In this document: positions 1 through 10,686 of the stretch, piece after piece
Numbering within the stretch: position 1 is the first letter of the stretch
How the letters are laid out: the number at the start of each line of letters is the position of its first letter
Source of the DNA: Irpex lacteus
Lineage: Eukaryota > Basidiomycota > Agaricomycetes > Polyporales > Irpicaceae
Length of the DNA: 64,000 bases
Direction: 5' to 3'
Assembly: GCA_001986395.2 (NCBI GenBank)
Contig: MQVO02000009.1
Span: 1,054,001-1,118,000, forward strand
The notes under the pieces: generated by a model
Told to the model about the DNA's origin: nothing
Database searches by the model: none
What the model saw: only the letters and a program-made list of their open reading frames with translations
Position numbers and translations under genes: made by a program

Positions 1-1402
1 TTCACTCAAAAATAGCTTGCGCAACACCTTCCTCTGCTTATCACTCAGGCTAGGCTCGTTCAGGATTTGCTCGAGGATTTCGCCCTCGTGCTGCCTTTCG
101 TCGTCTACCCAGTGATCTTTGAGAACATGCCACGTGTCAACCTGTTCGACACCGTTGACCACAGGCACGACCTCCCATACCCGGGTACCATTGCCAAGAA
201 AGGCTCTCGCCCCGTCGTCGCTGATCAACTGGGTCGTCCGGTACACAAGTTTCCGTACAACGGGGGCGTCCCTGGACTTGTCGACATGTCGAACTGTGAT
301 GTCGTACCGAGGGATCTCGTCTCCGCAGGCAGAGAAGATTGTCATGGTCGGGTCGAGACCGAGATCAGTCTCACTGCCGTACAGCATTGAGAGGAAGAAA
401 CAAACTAGTTTCTCGTGATCCTGTTCCGTCGTGATCAGCGAGATATAGCATGAGCCTCCTCTACATTAAATGTCATACCGTGATGAAGTTGAAAGGCTCC
501 GACACGACGACTTCTGTCCTGTTGCCCATCCAGATACGCATCATCGTATTCTCGATCGTGAATCCGAATACGAATCGACGGCGAGGATCCTCCAGCATGA
601 TCTGGTACATGCTCCAGCACAACTTCTTCACGTCCTATAGTACCATCGCGAGGGGTCAGCTTCCACACAAAATCGCGCACTGACGACGTACATCTTTAAG
701 GGTCTCTTGTGTATCGAGAAGCTTGAACTCCGCTGTGGCGGCTATATCCCGCCACAGCCTGCGTCCATCCCTCCTATCGCTCAGAAACCTCTGGCTAAAC
801 ACGAAGTACGCGTCTGGCCGCCCTTCCTTCTCGTCAAAGCAGCACACGGGCACACTGTCTGGTTTGCTCTCGTACTCCGTAGTTGTCAGCGTCAGCCCCT
901 CCTCGTCGACGCACTCCTGTATAGCATCAATGATAATAGCAAGCTGGGCGAACACTTCCTTCTCTTTCCGCTTCTCAGCATCAATGGAGCCACGTCGCTT
1001 CTTCGAGTTTGTGCATGAGTACTCGAAAGGGTCATGAGGGAAAGCTTTCCAGCGACCGTCGACGATGACTTCTCGTTCCACAAGTTCATCAAGTATCGTT
1101 TTCAAACAGATGCTGTTCGGGATGCGAGGAAGGATATGAACCCGGAAGAATTCATAGCTGAGTTGGTTCACGAGCCTACCGAGGTCGCGTAAGATCGCTG
1201 TCCGAGAGCCTTCGAGCTTACCGCGCCCATCATGTTGAGGTGCAATAGCGAAGCCAATAGGTGAGATTGTGTCGAATGGGAGGCCGTCAGCGTTATCAGC
1301 GGGAGGAGGTGTCGATGGAGGGACATAGGAATAGAATGGGAGACCGTCGTCGTCAGTGTTGTCAGCGGGAGGAGGTGTCGAGGAAGAGACGTAGGAATCC
1401 AT
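1..1402 (-). CDS. FunK1 fungal-type protein kinase, 3' truncated by window edge
   Basis: This is the N-terminal part (about 429 residues) of a fungal-specific FunK1 protein kinase; the rest lies left of base 1. Three exons are visible: 1402-692, 634-479 and 420-1. The introns (57 and 58 nt) have GTACGT and GTATGA donors and keep the frame. Family hallmarks seen are the W-R-D-I-A segment with EFK, then EDPRRRFVFGFTIENT, MRIW, VVSEPFNF, and after intron 2 DHEKLVCFLSMLYG followed by DPTM. This is the usual FunK1 pre-kinase and N-lobe block. The kinase catalytic loop would lie outside the window. The N-terminus holds two proline-rich copies of a TPPPADN motif. FunK1 kinases are expanded in agaricomycetes and their substrates are largely unknown. 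An additional upstream coding exon is possible. Confidence 0.88.
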
Positions 1403-2490
1403 ACCGGCTCCCAGATCTGTTCCAAGTCCATCGTCTTCCCAGCTCGTTATGAACGAGTCGCTGTATCAGTGCAAACACCCTCTGTGTGGGTCTGTGGGGG
1501 CCCATGCAAAGGCAATAATCGAGAAGAATACAAAAGAGTAAGAGTGTCGCTCAAATTCGAGCATTGTTCCCGAAAGGGCAGTTGCTATTCCGGCCGCTGG
1601 CGCCGCGTTGCACTAAGCGTCCTCGAGTCGATCGCGACGTCAACGAGGGCCACGACCTGTTGGTACATACGAGTTGTAAGTAAGGCGCGAAATCTGAACG
1701 TGAACATAAGTATACGTGCTTATATGTGAGCAGTCTCATCCCCTAGACCGTTTATGCTTACGGTAATGTGCTAACAACTGACGGCAACTTGCGTCTTGAG
1801 CAAGGTGAGCATTACTGTTTAATGATCGACTTGGCTGTTCGTTTGTTTTTGCTGTGACTAACGTCTTCTGCCATGTGCATTACAGATGATACTCAGGCTT
1901 CAAGCTTTACAATCAACCCTCTGTGGCACAACTATCCGTTGTCATCAGTCTAGCTCGTTCGAGCTGGACGTGCTGCTGGCAATGGGTTCTGTTCCCACAT
2001 GTGCCATCATTTCGTCCAGGTTTTGTGACAACTCCCCATGTTCGCGCCATTGACTAGTTCGACTCAGTAAGGTAAGCATCATCGTCTAACGTAGTGTCTC
2101 ACTGAATATCGATCATCTACTATGTATCCAGTCCTCAAACAGTCCACTTCACTATACCACAAGCCGGCACCGTGACAAATTTTCCCCGTAACCCGAAGCT
2201 AGCCTCCAGTCCAGCTCGTTCAGATTGCGCGCAACGATGACACGGTTCGCGGTTTCTTTCGTGTTGAGCGAATTGAGAAGGTCCTTCAGGTTTCGTTCAA
2301 ATTACTCGTTGACCTCCAGGGCCCGAGCGTGGCTCAAGCCTTCTACTTAGGAACCACGCGTCCAGTCTACCGACTTTCACACCCATACAACGTCGTTTGC
2401 ATGTCACGGAAGATCAAGATTACGGTTAGTAAACCATGCATCGTTGATCACACATACAATTACACTAACACTTCTCCCGCGTACCCACTA
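1403..2490. other. Intergenic, no gene seen
   Basis: Upstream of the FunK1 start and downstream of the hemerythrin-like gene. Open frames here, including one at about 2329-2997, have no family resemblance. The longest overlaps the 3' exons of the minus-strand hemerythrin-like gene and is its antisense shadow. Confidence 0.5.
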
Positions 2491-3574
2491 CTAGACCTCC
2501 GGATGCGTAAACTTGAGATCAACATACTCCCTCCCCTGCACAGTCTCCACGATCTACAAACCCACCACCACCATAACCACCATAAGCCACGCCCCTTGCC
2601 AAATCCAAATACCAAAATTCCGATGCGCACCTTATCCTGCACACGCCCATGCATCCCCATAGCCTTCTGCACCATCCCTCCCGTCTGTGGCGCAAGCGGG
2701 TGTGGACGAACGGGCACCGATCCGCGTGCTTTGATGAACGCTCGGGCTATTTGCTACTCACACACACACCATCCAATCCACACCACCATTCCACACCACC
2801 GTCAGTACACCAACATTCAGACGACTAGAGGCAGAGTGGAAGGGTACACACGTCGTTCTGCTCAGGACCAAGCCTCTCACGGAGCTTCGGCAGCTGCTTC
2901 CTCTCCTCCTCAGCAGCATGCGCCAGAAAGGCGGTCACAGCGTCGGCGAGGACGGAGTCGTACCCGTCCGAATCTACGGAAATGTGTTCGGCTTTGAAGA
3001 CTTTCTTTTTGACGTCTGCGTGTTCATCTAGTATGCAGGTTGACATGTGAAGAAGATGAGGGATGGGAGATGGTGGATGGTGGATGGTGAAGGGGATGGG
3101 GGAGGAGGTAGGGACGTACCTTTGTTGTGCTGGACGCTATCTTCGAGGCCTAAGTTGGCGTAGTCATTGTACACCGTCACCTCTCTACCAACACCGACGC
3201 AGTCAGTCCCAACTCACAATAACTCGCTTTCAATAGCACGTTGGACGACTTACTCGGCATCCCCATGCACACTCATCTCCCGAATCAGCGTATTCGCGAT
3301 CAGGGTCTTCTCCTTCAGCTCCGTCGCCTGTTTGTACCTATTCACATAAGTATGATTCGTCAAATCTGATCGTGCTTTTGAAAATATACTCTGAGATGTA
3401 CCTGGAAAAGAGATCCCTCACGTTATCGTGGTCGAGCTTAATCGCCTCCGTCACATCTAGGAAGCCGGAGTGCGCAGTGGCCAATGTACGCACTCCAATC
3501 GGGAACTTGAAAACCAGGCGACTGTGGCGGGTGGGAGCAATTGCCATTCGAAGTGAAAGACGCGCCGCAAGCAT
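2491..3574 (-). CDS. Mitochondrial hemerythrin-like (HHE domain) protein
   Basis: Small hemerythrin-type protein that probably binds a di-iron centre, about 226 residues. Six exons in the model: 3574-3402, 3337-3254, 3184-3120, 3027-2848, 2746-2631 and 2553-2491; all phases join cleanly. The HHE core is clear: EAIKLDHDNVRDLF, then MSVHGDAEEVTVY, LGLEDSVQHNKDEHADVK, with the expected spaced His and Glu ligands. The C-terminus ends ETVQGREYVDLKFTHPEV. The N-terminus is rich in Arg, Ser and Ala without acids (MLAARLSLRMAIAPTRHS), as in a mitochondrial targeting peptide. I chose the ATG at 3574 rather than the one at 3607 because a TATA box lies only about 10 bp above 3607. Family roles include oxygen, nitric oxide or iron handling; the exact role is unknown. 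Confidence 0.85.
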
Positions 3575-3615
3575 GTTGGTGGTGAAGAAGTGCGTACTAT
3601 CTGGCAACCTAGTAC

Positions 3616-3624
3616 TTATATATA
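3616..3624 (-). promoter_or_regulatory. TATA box of the hemerythrin-like gene
   Basis: TATATATAA on the minus strand, about 45 bp upstream of the preferred ATG at 3574. Its position argues that transcription begins near 3590 and that the upstream ATG at 3607 is not used. Confidence 0.5.
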
Positions 3625-4010
3625 CGCCTAGTGATTTTCAAAACTCTGAAGGCATCTAATCGTAGTCATTAATATGCTACGCTCTCCAGTGACGAGGGGC
3701 ATGACGGCGAGCGTTACGCGCGAAGGAGTTGAGTAGTGGCACTGCCTAATCGGGTAGTTAATTTGAGATGCCCGCCGTCGTGAGCTTGAAGGGCGAAGCA
3801 CGCGTGGGCCTCCACGGTCACTGTGCTTCTTGAGAAAGTGGAAAGAATCATTCAAAGGAGCCCACGAGTATTCCATACAAACACATTCATTAGTAACAAG
3901 TCATAAGATACCGTTACCACGCACTGTACTACCAAACCTTTACCACCTCACAGCTGTAACACCCTCCAATTAACCGATTACTGCAAGTACTCTTCCTTCC
4001 CAGCTCCATC
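3625..4010. other. Intergenic, no gene seen
   Basis: Spacer between the 5' side of the hemerythrin-like gene and the 3' end of the aquaporin gene. It should hold the promoter of the former and the 3' UTR of the latter. No coding signal. Confidence 0.5.
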
Positions 4011-5768
4011 CTACACCCTCTCAACCCCCTCGACACCCTCCTTATCCTTACCCGAACTCGAACTCGTAACGGACGAAGTTTCTCCGTTCGCACCGCTAGC
4101 GCGATGCTCAAGATGCGCTGCATGCCCCGCCAAGAAGTCCATATGCACCGGCGTGATCACTACACCCATATCAGCATCCCCTCCTTACCCACATCCACCA
4201 CACCAAAAATGAAGTGTACTCACCTCTACTGGAATCCGCTAGCATGAATTCGTAGAAAAGAGCAGCACAAACAGTAGCCGGAATATTAGTCAACGCAGCG
4301 ATGGCGGCGTAGGATCCCCCGGCAGCTGGACGGCCCCAGATAGTGAGTGCCATGAGGCGGGCGCCGAGGTCGCGGGCTGAGTTTGCTGATACTACACGAT
4401 GAAAGATCGATCAGGACCTGAAAACTATAACATGTGGGGAAGGAAGGGACGTACGTCCGATGGGTGAGAAGCCCCATATTGCCATCGCGCTATAGGAATC
4501 AAGTGAGAAGATGTGAGAAGTGTATAAAAGGAGCAGAAAGAGTGAGGGTACGCACTAGGTGAGACCGATGATCCACGGTGCTGCCGAGGGAGGAGAGAAG
4601 AAGTTGGTAGGGTCGAGGCATGCCCAGATTATTAGGCCTATGACGAAGTCCTATACGTCCTCATTAGCATCGACGACAGACGACCAACGGAGGGGGAGGG
4701 GATGGGGAGGGGGGGAGGGGGAGGGAGAGAAGGAAGAAGAAAGAGGAGAAGAGAGGGAGGGAAAGAAAGAGAAAGAGAAAAAAGAGGGATAAACACGCAC
4801 GCAAACAAACTCATTAACAAACACCTGCCCAAGACTCGCCCCAGGCGATACGTACAACGCAAAAATACCCGCTGGTCCGTTGGGCGTGAAGAGGGTTGCT
4901 TCGAGGGTGCCTTTGGATGCTAGGACGGCTGTTGCTTCCTGAATTTACGTTGATATTAGAGTTAAGAGCGTTCGGGGTGTGTGAGGTTTTAGGGGGAAGG
5001 GGGGCATAGTGGAGGGAAGGGAGGAGGGAGTGAGGGAGCAAGGACATACGAGGATGAGGTGGCGCCATTGGAAGTACACGAGGAGACAAGCTATGTACCC
5101 GCCGAGGATCTGTGCGATTATGTATCTAGGCAATGGTTCCGTGTAAGCATTGAGGAAATAGGAAAGGAAAGAGGAGGGGGAGGAGAGAAAGACGAACCGG
5201 ACGGCCTTCCGCTTAGACATCTTCCTCAACAACACAAAGCTGATAGTGACCGCGGGGTTGAAGTTCCCTCCAGACGTAGAGCTGCATATCTACATATACA
5301 AGCCCGAAATATGTCAGTATAGAGATCGAATGTTATAGAGTGCCAGTGTAGGGGATTTGCTCACGGTAAGTGCAAGGGAGATCCCGATGGCGTAGGCCCA
5401 GCCGATCGTGTATAACGCTATTCGTACATAAACACGTCAGCCTGCAACACGATAAGCAGCCAGATTGCACTTACTAGATAAACCAGGTTCACCGAGGATG
5501 TTCCCGACCACGTAGGGCACAGTCGCACCCACGCCCGCAAACACGTACAAAAACACTCCCAACTATCCAATCCTCAGAATCAGCACCAACTCATCATACA
5601 ATAAACTCAGTAAACACCAATACTCACAGCCTCCGCAACGCACTCCGCAAACCAATGCGCCTGCCGATGACGCACCCGCTCCCACCTATTCAACGCAGCA
5701 GGCCGGGGCGCGATATCCGCCAGGTGCGTGAACTCCCTACGAGGTAGATTGAGTCCTTCCATTGCCAT
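4011..5768 (-). CDS. Aquaporin / aquaglyceroporin (MIP family), copy 1
   Basis: Six-helix membrane channel of the major intrinsic protein family, 344 residues, water or small-solute facilitator. Ten exons, all in phase: 5768-5628, 5562-5475, 5417-5365, 5289-5198, 5125-5050, 4938-4801, 4650-4556, 4489-4455, 4391-4224, 4159-4011. The first pore motif is a canonical NPA (SGGNFNPAVTISF). The second is altered to NSA (LSANSARDLGAR). Conserved stretches GPAGIFALY, NEFVC, CLDPTN and AALTNIPAT are present. The C-terminal tail is hydrophilic and Ser-rich (SSVTSSSSG). The paralogue at 31236-32879 shares the intron positions checked and the NSA motif. One intron (4651-4800) is long and filled by a polypyrimidine tract on the coding strand. 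Confidence 0.92.
4688..4790. repeat. Polypurine tract inside aquaporin intron
   Basis: About 100 bases almost entirely A and G on the plus strand, with runs such as GGGGATGGGGAGGGGGGGAG followed by GAGAAGGAAGAAG-type sequence. It lies within aquaporin intron 4651-4800. G runs could form G-quadruplex or triplex DNA, but no function is implied. Confidence 0.8.
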
Positions 5769-7309
5769 CTTGATAACCTTATACCTAGCGAGTGAGTGAG
5801 GGGAGTGTAGGGGTGGGGGAAGGGACGAAGAAGGTTAGGTTCGTATCGTACCTTTTCTACTTCTAGCAAATTGCACTGGGAACGCTGGTGAGAAGTTGGG
5901 AAGGTTGGGAAGGTAGGAACAGGCACTGAGGCATTGAACATTGAGGGAGTGGAACGTTCGTTCCGGTAACCTGGCAGCGTGTGTTCACATTGCAGTCACG
6001 GTTCCTTTCACCACGGGATCACCGGAGAGGAGGAAATTGGGTCTTCTTTCTGAGGTGCCTGAGCACCGTCAAACCTTGTGCGACGTGCAATTGAGATTAC
6101 ATGACGCTTTATATGGCCAGTCGCGCGTTCGCTTTGACGTACGTAGGCTTCTTGGAACTGCCGTGCTACCGCTGGGGAGCTAAGCTATGGCGGTAGGTTC
6201 ACCGTCAAACGTACGCTCCGACGTGAGACGGGGCGGCTGGTCCTGGGCCTGAATGGTAGCGACGTCGCTGTCCGTTACCGACTTCTGGCACCTCAGGCTG
6301 TATGTTGTGTCGTACTGGTATGGGCAGGTCATGGGTACACTCTAACAAAGACAGACTCACCTCACTAGGTAGAATTTGCGACATGCAAACTCTCACTGCG
6401 CTGCGGAGAAATGTAGAGATGATGATGAACGATGGGGGATAGACGATTGCCCGTGGGGAAGGAGAGTTGATATGAGGGCTTCATTCATTCAGTCGTGTAG
6501 ATATCTCAATTCATCCGCGCATGTGGCCAGCAGTCGTTCGATATCAACACGCAACACGTACGGCAGCCAACTGTCAACGCTATAAGTGCCTACGCGCCAT
6601 GAATACATAAAAAACGAACGCGGGGCAACTCACCAGCTAAGCACTCCTCCAGCGCATCTTCAGTGCCAGAAAACAGTAAGAGCTTGCTTGATAGAGGGCA
6701 TGAATGGTAGACGATCTTCCACGGACGTCAGGTGGACGACGGAACTGCCTGGGAATACGTCCGCTGCACATATCATCAGAAGGAAGTCTGTTCTCTTCAC
6801 GTCTACTGTCTTCTCCGAGGTTTCGTGGTATACATACAGTAGAGAATGCCAACAGGTAGATTAACCATGCTCGCCATCTGTATCATCATGACAGGGAACT
6901 TTAGTATTGGCCTCCGCACCTTCTCATGGGACCTGGCCACGGCCATCTAAACCATGCGTGGTTGTGATCTGTAGTGAACCCCGCTGAACACGGGGTGCCT
7001 AGAGAAGCAGGCTCTAGCAAAAAAAGAGGACAGGGCAATGGCAAACGTTGTAGTAACGATCAATCATGTTCATTGCTACTGTCTAGAAAAAGTAATGAGC
7101 ATGCAATGAAGACATAAAGAACATAGATCAAACCTTTACATTACTATGTCTATACGGGGATTGGAGAGTTCCTGTGAGCTTGCAATACACCGAGGATGCG
7201 AAATGAGTTTAGTAGAGCCATAGTATCGCTTATACCTCACGCACTTGAGAGTACTTGTACGGGAAGCGTGGTTTCGAGAGTCGAGTGTTTGCAGACCGGA
7301 GGCTGCGAT
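5769..7309. other. Intergenic, no gene seen
   Basis: About 1.5 kb between the aquaporin start and the J-domain gene's 3' end. The aquaporin promoter should lie near 5770-5950. The short open frames show no family resemblance and no plausible splicing. Confidence 0.5.
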
Positions 7310-8091
7310 CTACGCCTGCTCCTCCGAGCTCAAAGATGGCTTGGTTTTACTCGTACCGGAACCATCTTTCGTCGTCCCGTATCGATACTTCGCCCGTTCT
7401 TGCTGTGCCTGCAATGCCTCCCTCCTCGTAAAATATGTCTGCGCAACAAACGCACCTACCGTCTACCCACCCCACATCCCCCATCAGCATCTCCACCCTC
7501 TACAACAAAAACAAAATCCACAAAACTCACCAAAACAACAGCCCCCAGCATAATCGCATCCTTCGTCCTATCATCCAACCCTCCCCCAATCCCTTCTCTC
7601 AGTTCTGCGCGTCTCTGCTGCTTAGCCCTCCACATCGCCGTCTCCAAATTCCTAAAACTCGCCTTCGCCCTATCCACCTCTCCCACATTGACGGTATCGC
7701 TGTTGAGGGCGGAGGGGTGCGAGGTCTTGCCGCGGAGGACGTCGTAGGCGTGGGTTATTGCTTGGAAGCGGGTTTGGGCTGTTGTGGAGGGGAGGACGCG
7801 GGAGGCGGGGGAGTCGGGGTGGTATATCCGGACGAGCTCGTAGTCTGTTTGTGGTGAATGTTATGCGGTGAGCGTAATGATTTAACAGTAAACTGAGAGC
7901 GTTGACATACATCGAGCCTTCACGTCAGCTTGGGTTGCACTCCGAGGGAGGTGGAATATTTGGTGAGGGGTCGGGTTGGCGGTGTTGGGGTAGGGATATG
8001 GGTTGGCACTTGTTGAGGCGTGTCGGCATACTTGGTGCAGTTCACAAACTGCTCTCGAGAAAACTCTCTGGCTATGGCGAATTGAAAACAT
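7310..8091 (-). CDS. Mitochondrial-type J-domain (DnaJ-like) protein
   Basis: Hsp70 co-chaperone of the J-domain class, 207 residues, three exons: 8091-7911, 7844-7531 and 7438-7310, phases consistent. The N-terminus (MFSIRHSQRVFSRAVCELHQ) is basic and amphipathic and suggests mitochondrial import. The J-domain follows at about residues 40-105: NPTPHQIFHLPRSATQADVK, then YYELVRIYHPD with the essential HPD tripeptide intact, then RFQAITHAYDVLRG. After it come a charged linker, a short hydrophobic stretch (AIMLGAVVLTYF) and a basic, Gln-rich tail ending SSEEQA. The layout, a J-domain near the N-terminus with a weak membrane segment behind it, resembles DNAJC4-like proteins. No Gly/Phe region or zinc-finger is present, so it is a type III J-protein. 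Confidence 0.85.
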
Positions 8092-8512
8092 CGTGGAATA
8101 TGGCGGTAGGAGGCAGAAACGGAAAGGTCGGTGGTAGAGTCGATTCGGGGTTCACGAAAATCAAGCACCTCCGTCTCCGGGGGCGCCTATGCGACCCTGT
8201 TTACCTCTATCACAGCCGACTCTGTGCACTGTGCAGCTGATTGTCTTTACTACCGTTACAGGCTACCATGGTCGTTGAGATGAGATGGAGAGCGATAGAC
8301 ATTACAATCTGATTGAGGTAACGACTACAAGTAACTGTTCATGCCGGGACGTTATGGACGTTACAAATACAACATATTACAAGCAAGAGTTGAAATAAAA
8401 TCGTTGGCGAAGAGAAGAAAGGGATATGTTGGAAAGATGTACAAAACTCGTGAATTGTGGGCCAGAAGAACGTGCATGTTTTGTATTCATGACCGATATT
8501 ATACTTCTCTGT
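8092..8512. other. Intergenic, no gene seen
   Basis: Promoter side of the J-domain gene and 3' side of the membrane protein gene. No coding exon recognised. Confidence 0.5.
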
Positions 8513-9512
8513 TTAGTTTCCACCAACGAGAGGCGCACGCTCCTCATCCAAAGAGATACCGCCCCGTCCGCGACGAATCTTCAGGCCAGTAGCGATCAAA
8601 GCCTTACCAACCCAAACGAGGGAGAGGATGGCGAATGCTAACGCAGACCAGTGAACGAACGCACTGCTCCTCTGCTCAGCGAAGACGGCCCACAGGTACC
8701 AAGTGATGGCAATGCCGGCTGGCAAGTCACCCTCGGGAGAGGAGAACGCGTAGGTGGCTGCGGTAGCCTCAAGGAAGAAGAGGGCGAGGAAGACGAAGAC
8801 CTTGGTCCATATACCGGCGTGGTGGGTGACGGCGTTGACACCAAAGGCGGTGAATGCGGAGAGGACGACGAGGACGGTCGTCCAGCCGTGGTAGAGCGAG
8901 AATGGGAGGTGCACGAAGAGCTCGTCGGCGGTGCTGGCGGGCTCGTGATACTTCTTGACGATGTAGTAGATGTGCGTGACGGACACGGACACGAGAAGCG
9001 AGAAGATGAACGCTGATCTTTATGTTAGGAAACAGCGTTCGCACATAATGACTGCTCTAGAACGTACCAACGATGTAATGGTGCGAGGCCCACAAGTTGA
9101 CGTAGACAGCGTTGAGCACAGCGAGCAATGGGAACCTCCAAGAGATGCCCTCAATGACGGTGTGGTGACCTTTCTCGGTGAACTGGTAAATGACAGTTCC
9201 AAGAAGAAGCAGATGTACGATAGACCTGTATCTTTTAATTAGCCTTCCATTCTACCACTCTCGCACGACCGCCGAAGAGAAGCATACCAGATGTAGAAAG
9301 CCCAAGCGGCAGGGGTGATGTAGGTTATCTTCCCGCTGTGCCAGTGTGCACCCTCGAAGCTCGCAATCGAGTAGATGTTCGACCCCAAGAAGAGGAAGTA
9401 CACAATAATGTTGACGATCTTCACAAAGAAACCACTATGAGGCCATGTAACATCGACTGTAGCCGAGCTGGCTCACCTTGAGCAAAATGCCATCCTTCCA
9501 ATTGTAGCCCAT
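8513..9512 (-). CDS. Multipass membrane protein, TspO/tryptophan-rich-like
   Basis: Polytopic membrane protein of 274 residues. Four exons: 9512-9477, 9418-9288, 9225-9068 and 9012-8513; joins are in phase. The first exon encodes only [12 protein letters not shown]. Hydrophobic helices follow: [15 protein letters not shown], then [54 protein letters not shown], and three to four more in the last exon. [13 protein letters not shown] resembles the TPxxxxFxIWxxIY segment of TspO / tryptophan-rich sensory protein relatives, so remote membership is possible. The C-terminal tail is cytosolic-looking (KIRRGRGG... ERAPLVGGN). Function unknown. A TATA-like TATAAAG on the minus strand lies near 9590, about 80 bp upstream. 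Confidence 0.8.
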
Positions 9513-10686
9513 TTTTGCGGGAGTTGTGAGAGAAGATGGGGGAACGAGAAAGGAGGGAACAAAGATTCCCGCCCACCGCTGAGCCACGCTTTATACAGAC
9601 AACGCGCAGTGCGTGACGTCACGTCTTTAGCTCCTTATGATGATTGACTGCAGGCGCCCATGAAGCTTCCGTGCCTTGGCTAGCGTCTAAAAGCTAAATT
9701 CTCTCCTGTAAACAAAATTCCTCTCTCACCTCGACCCTGCAAGCTATCGTCTTGTCACGACATTGAATTATGGCTGCAGGAAACATTTCAGACTCTATTT
9801 CTACTTGCTTTATTGTACTCACAGTCTCAGAATGGAATATGGCACACACTAGGCCTCCGTGGGGTCGCTGCGTCACGGCTGCATACAATCGCGTCATGTT
9901 ACCACACCACGCTGCGGACCATGGGTCCCAGCCACAACGGCATATTTCCACAAGATGCGATATGCGCCTAGAATGAAGTCAACTGTATACGCCATTGGGT
10001 AAGCTCTGATGTTGCCTATCTGATTCGGTGTCTTGACGTCGAGCATCTCGGAAGGTCGCAAGATACGACTCACTCCATGCGTTGCTCGCAGTCTGGTCAC
10101 TTGGACTTCCGCTCTGCGCAGTCAGCGCGACTGCGAAGAGCGGAAGAATGGTGTGACGTTTCTGTGGCGGGAGCGTCTGGGTCTGCTGTGGTCTGATATT
10201 TCGGCTGCATTCATGCAACTCTTGACGGAACCTTGCATAGAGCCCCTCGACATTCCACAAAGCTCTGACTAGATTTCATGTCCTTGATCGGTGCAAGCTT
10301 ATCTACATACTCTCCTCGTTGCAACATGCACACAGCTGCGGAACAGCTACTGCTGCGTCAAGCTGCAGTGACTGTTGTGCTGTCTACGATTGGCATGGTA
10401 CTCACCCGAACAAGGCACAGGTTCGAGACCGGTATCTCTTTCGCAATCTGTCAACAGTGGGCGCATCTTTGGGAAGTGACTGACACTTTCTGCTACTGCA
10501 CTTTATCGCGAACTTGAACGACGAGGTGACTGTATGATTCAATGCCGATGGTGCGTCCATTTCCAGTACTCTACAGACTATAGATTATGCTACACATTCA
10601 GATTACAAGTCACGCGGGTATATCGCTATAGATACACGAACAGAATAAGTATACAACCCCCCAAATCATCACCCCGAAAAGAAACA
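9513..10686. other. Intergenic, no gene seen
   Basis: About 1.2 kb. The part near 9513-9620 is the promoter of the membrane protein gene. A GGTTCGAGACC at 10429-10439 looks like a tRNA B box, but no cloverleaf could be built around it. Confidence 0.5.

Noticed and set aside
2329..2997. Long plus-strand open frame
   Set aside because: Partly antisense to the hemerythrin-like exons; His/Pro/Thr-rich nonsense composition caused by C-rich sequence.
10429..10439. GGTTCGAGACC, a tRNA B-box-like sequence
   Set aside because: No matching A box at the right distance and no acceptor or T-stem pairing that closes a cloverleaf.
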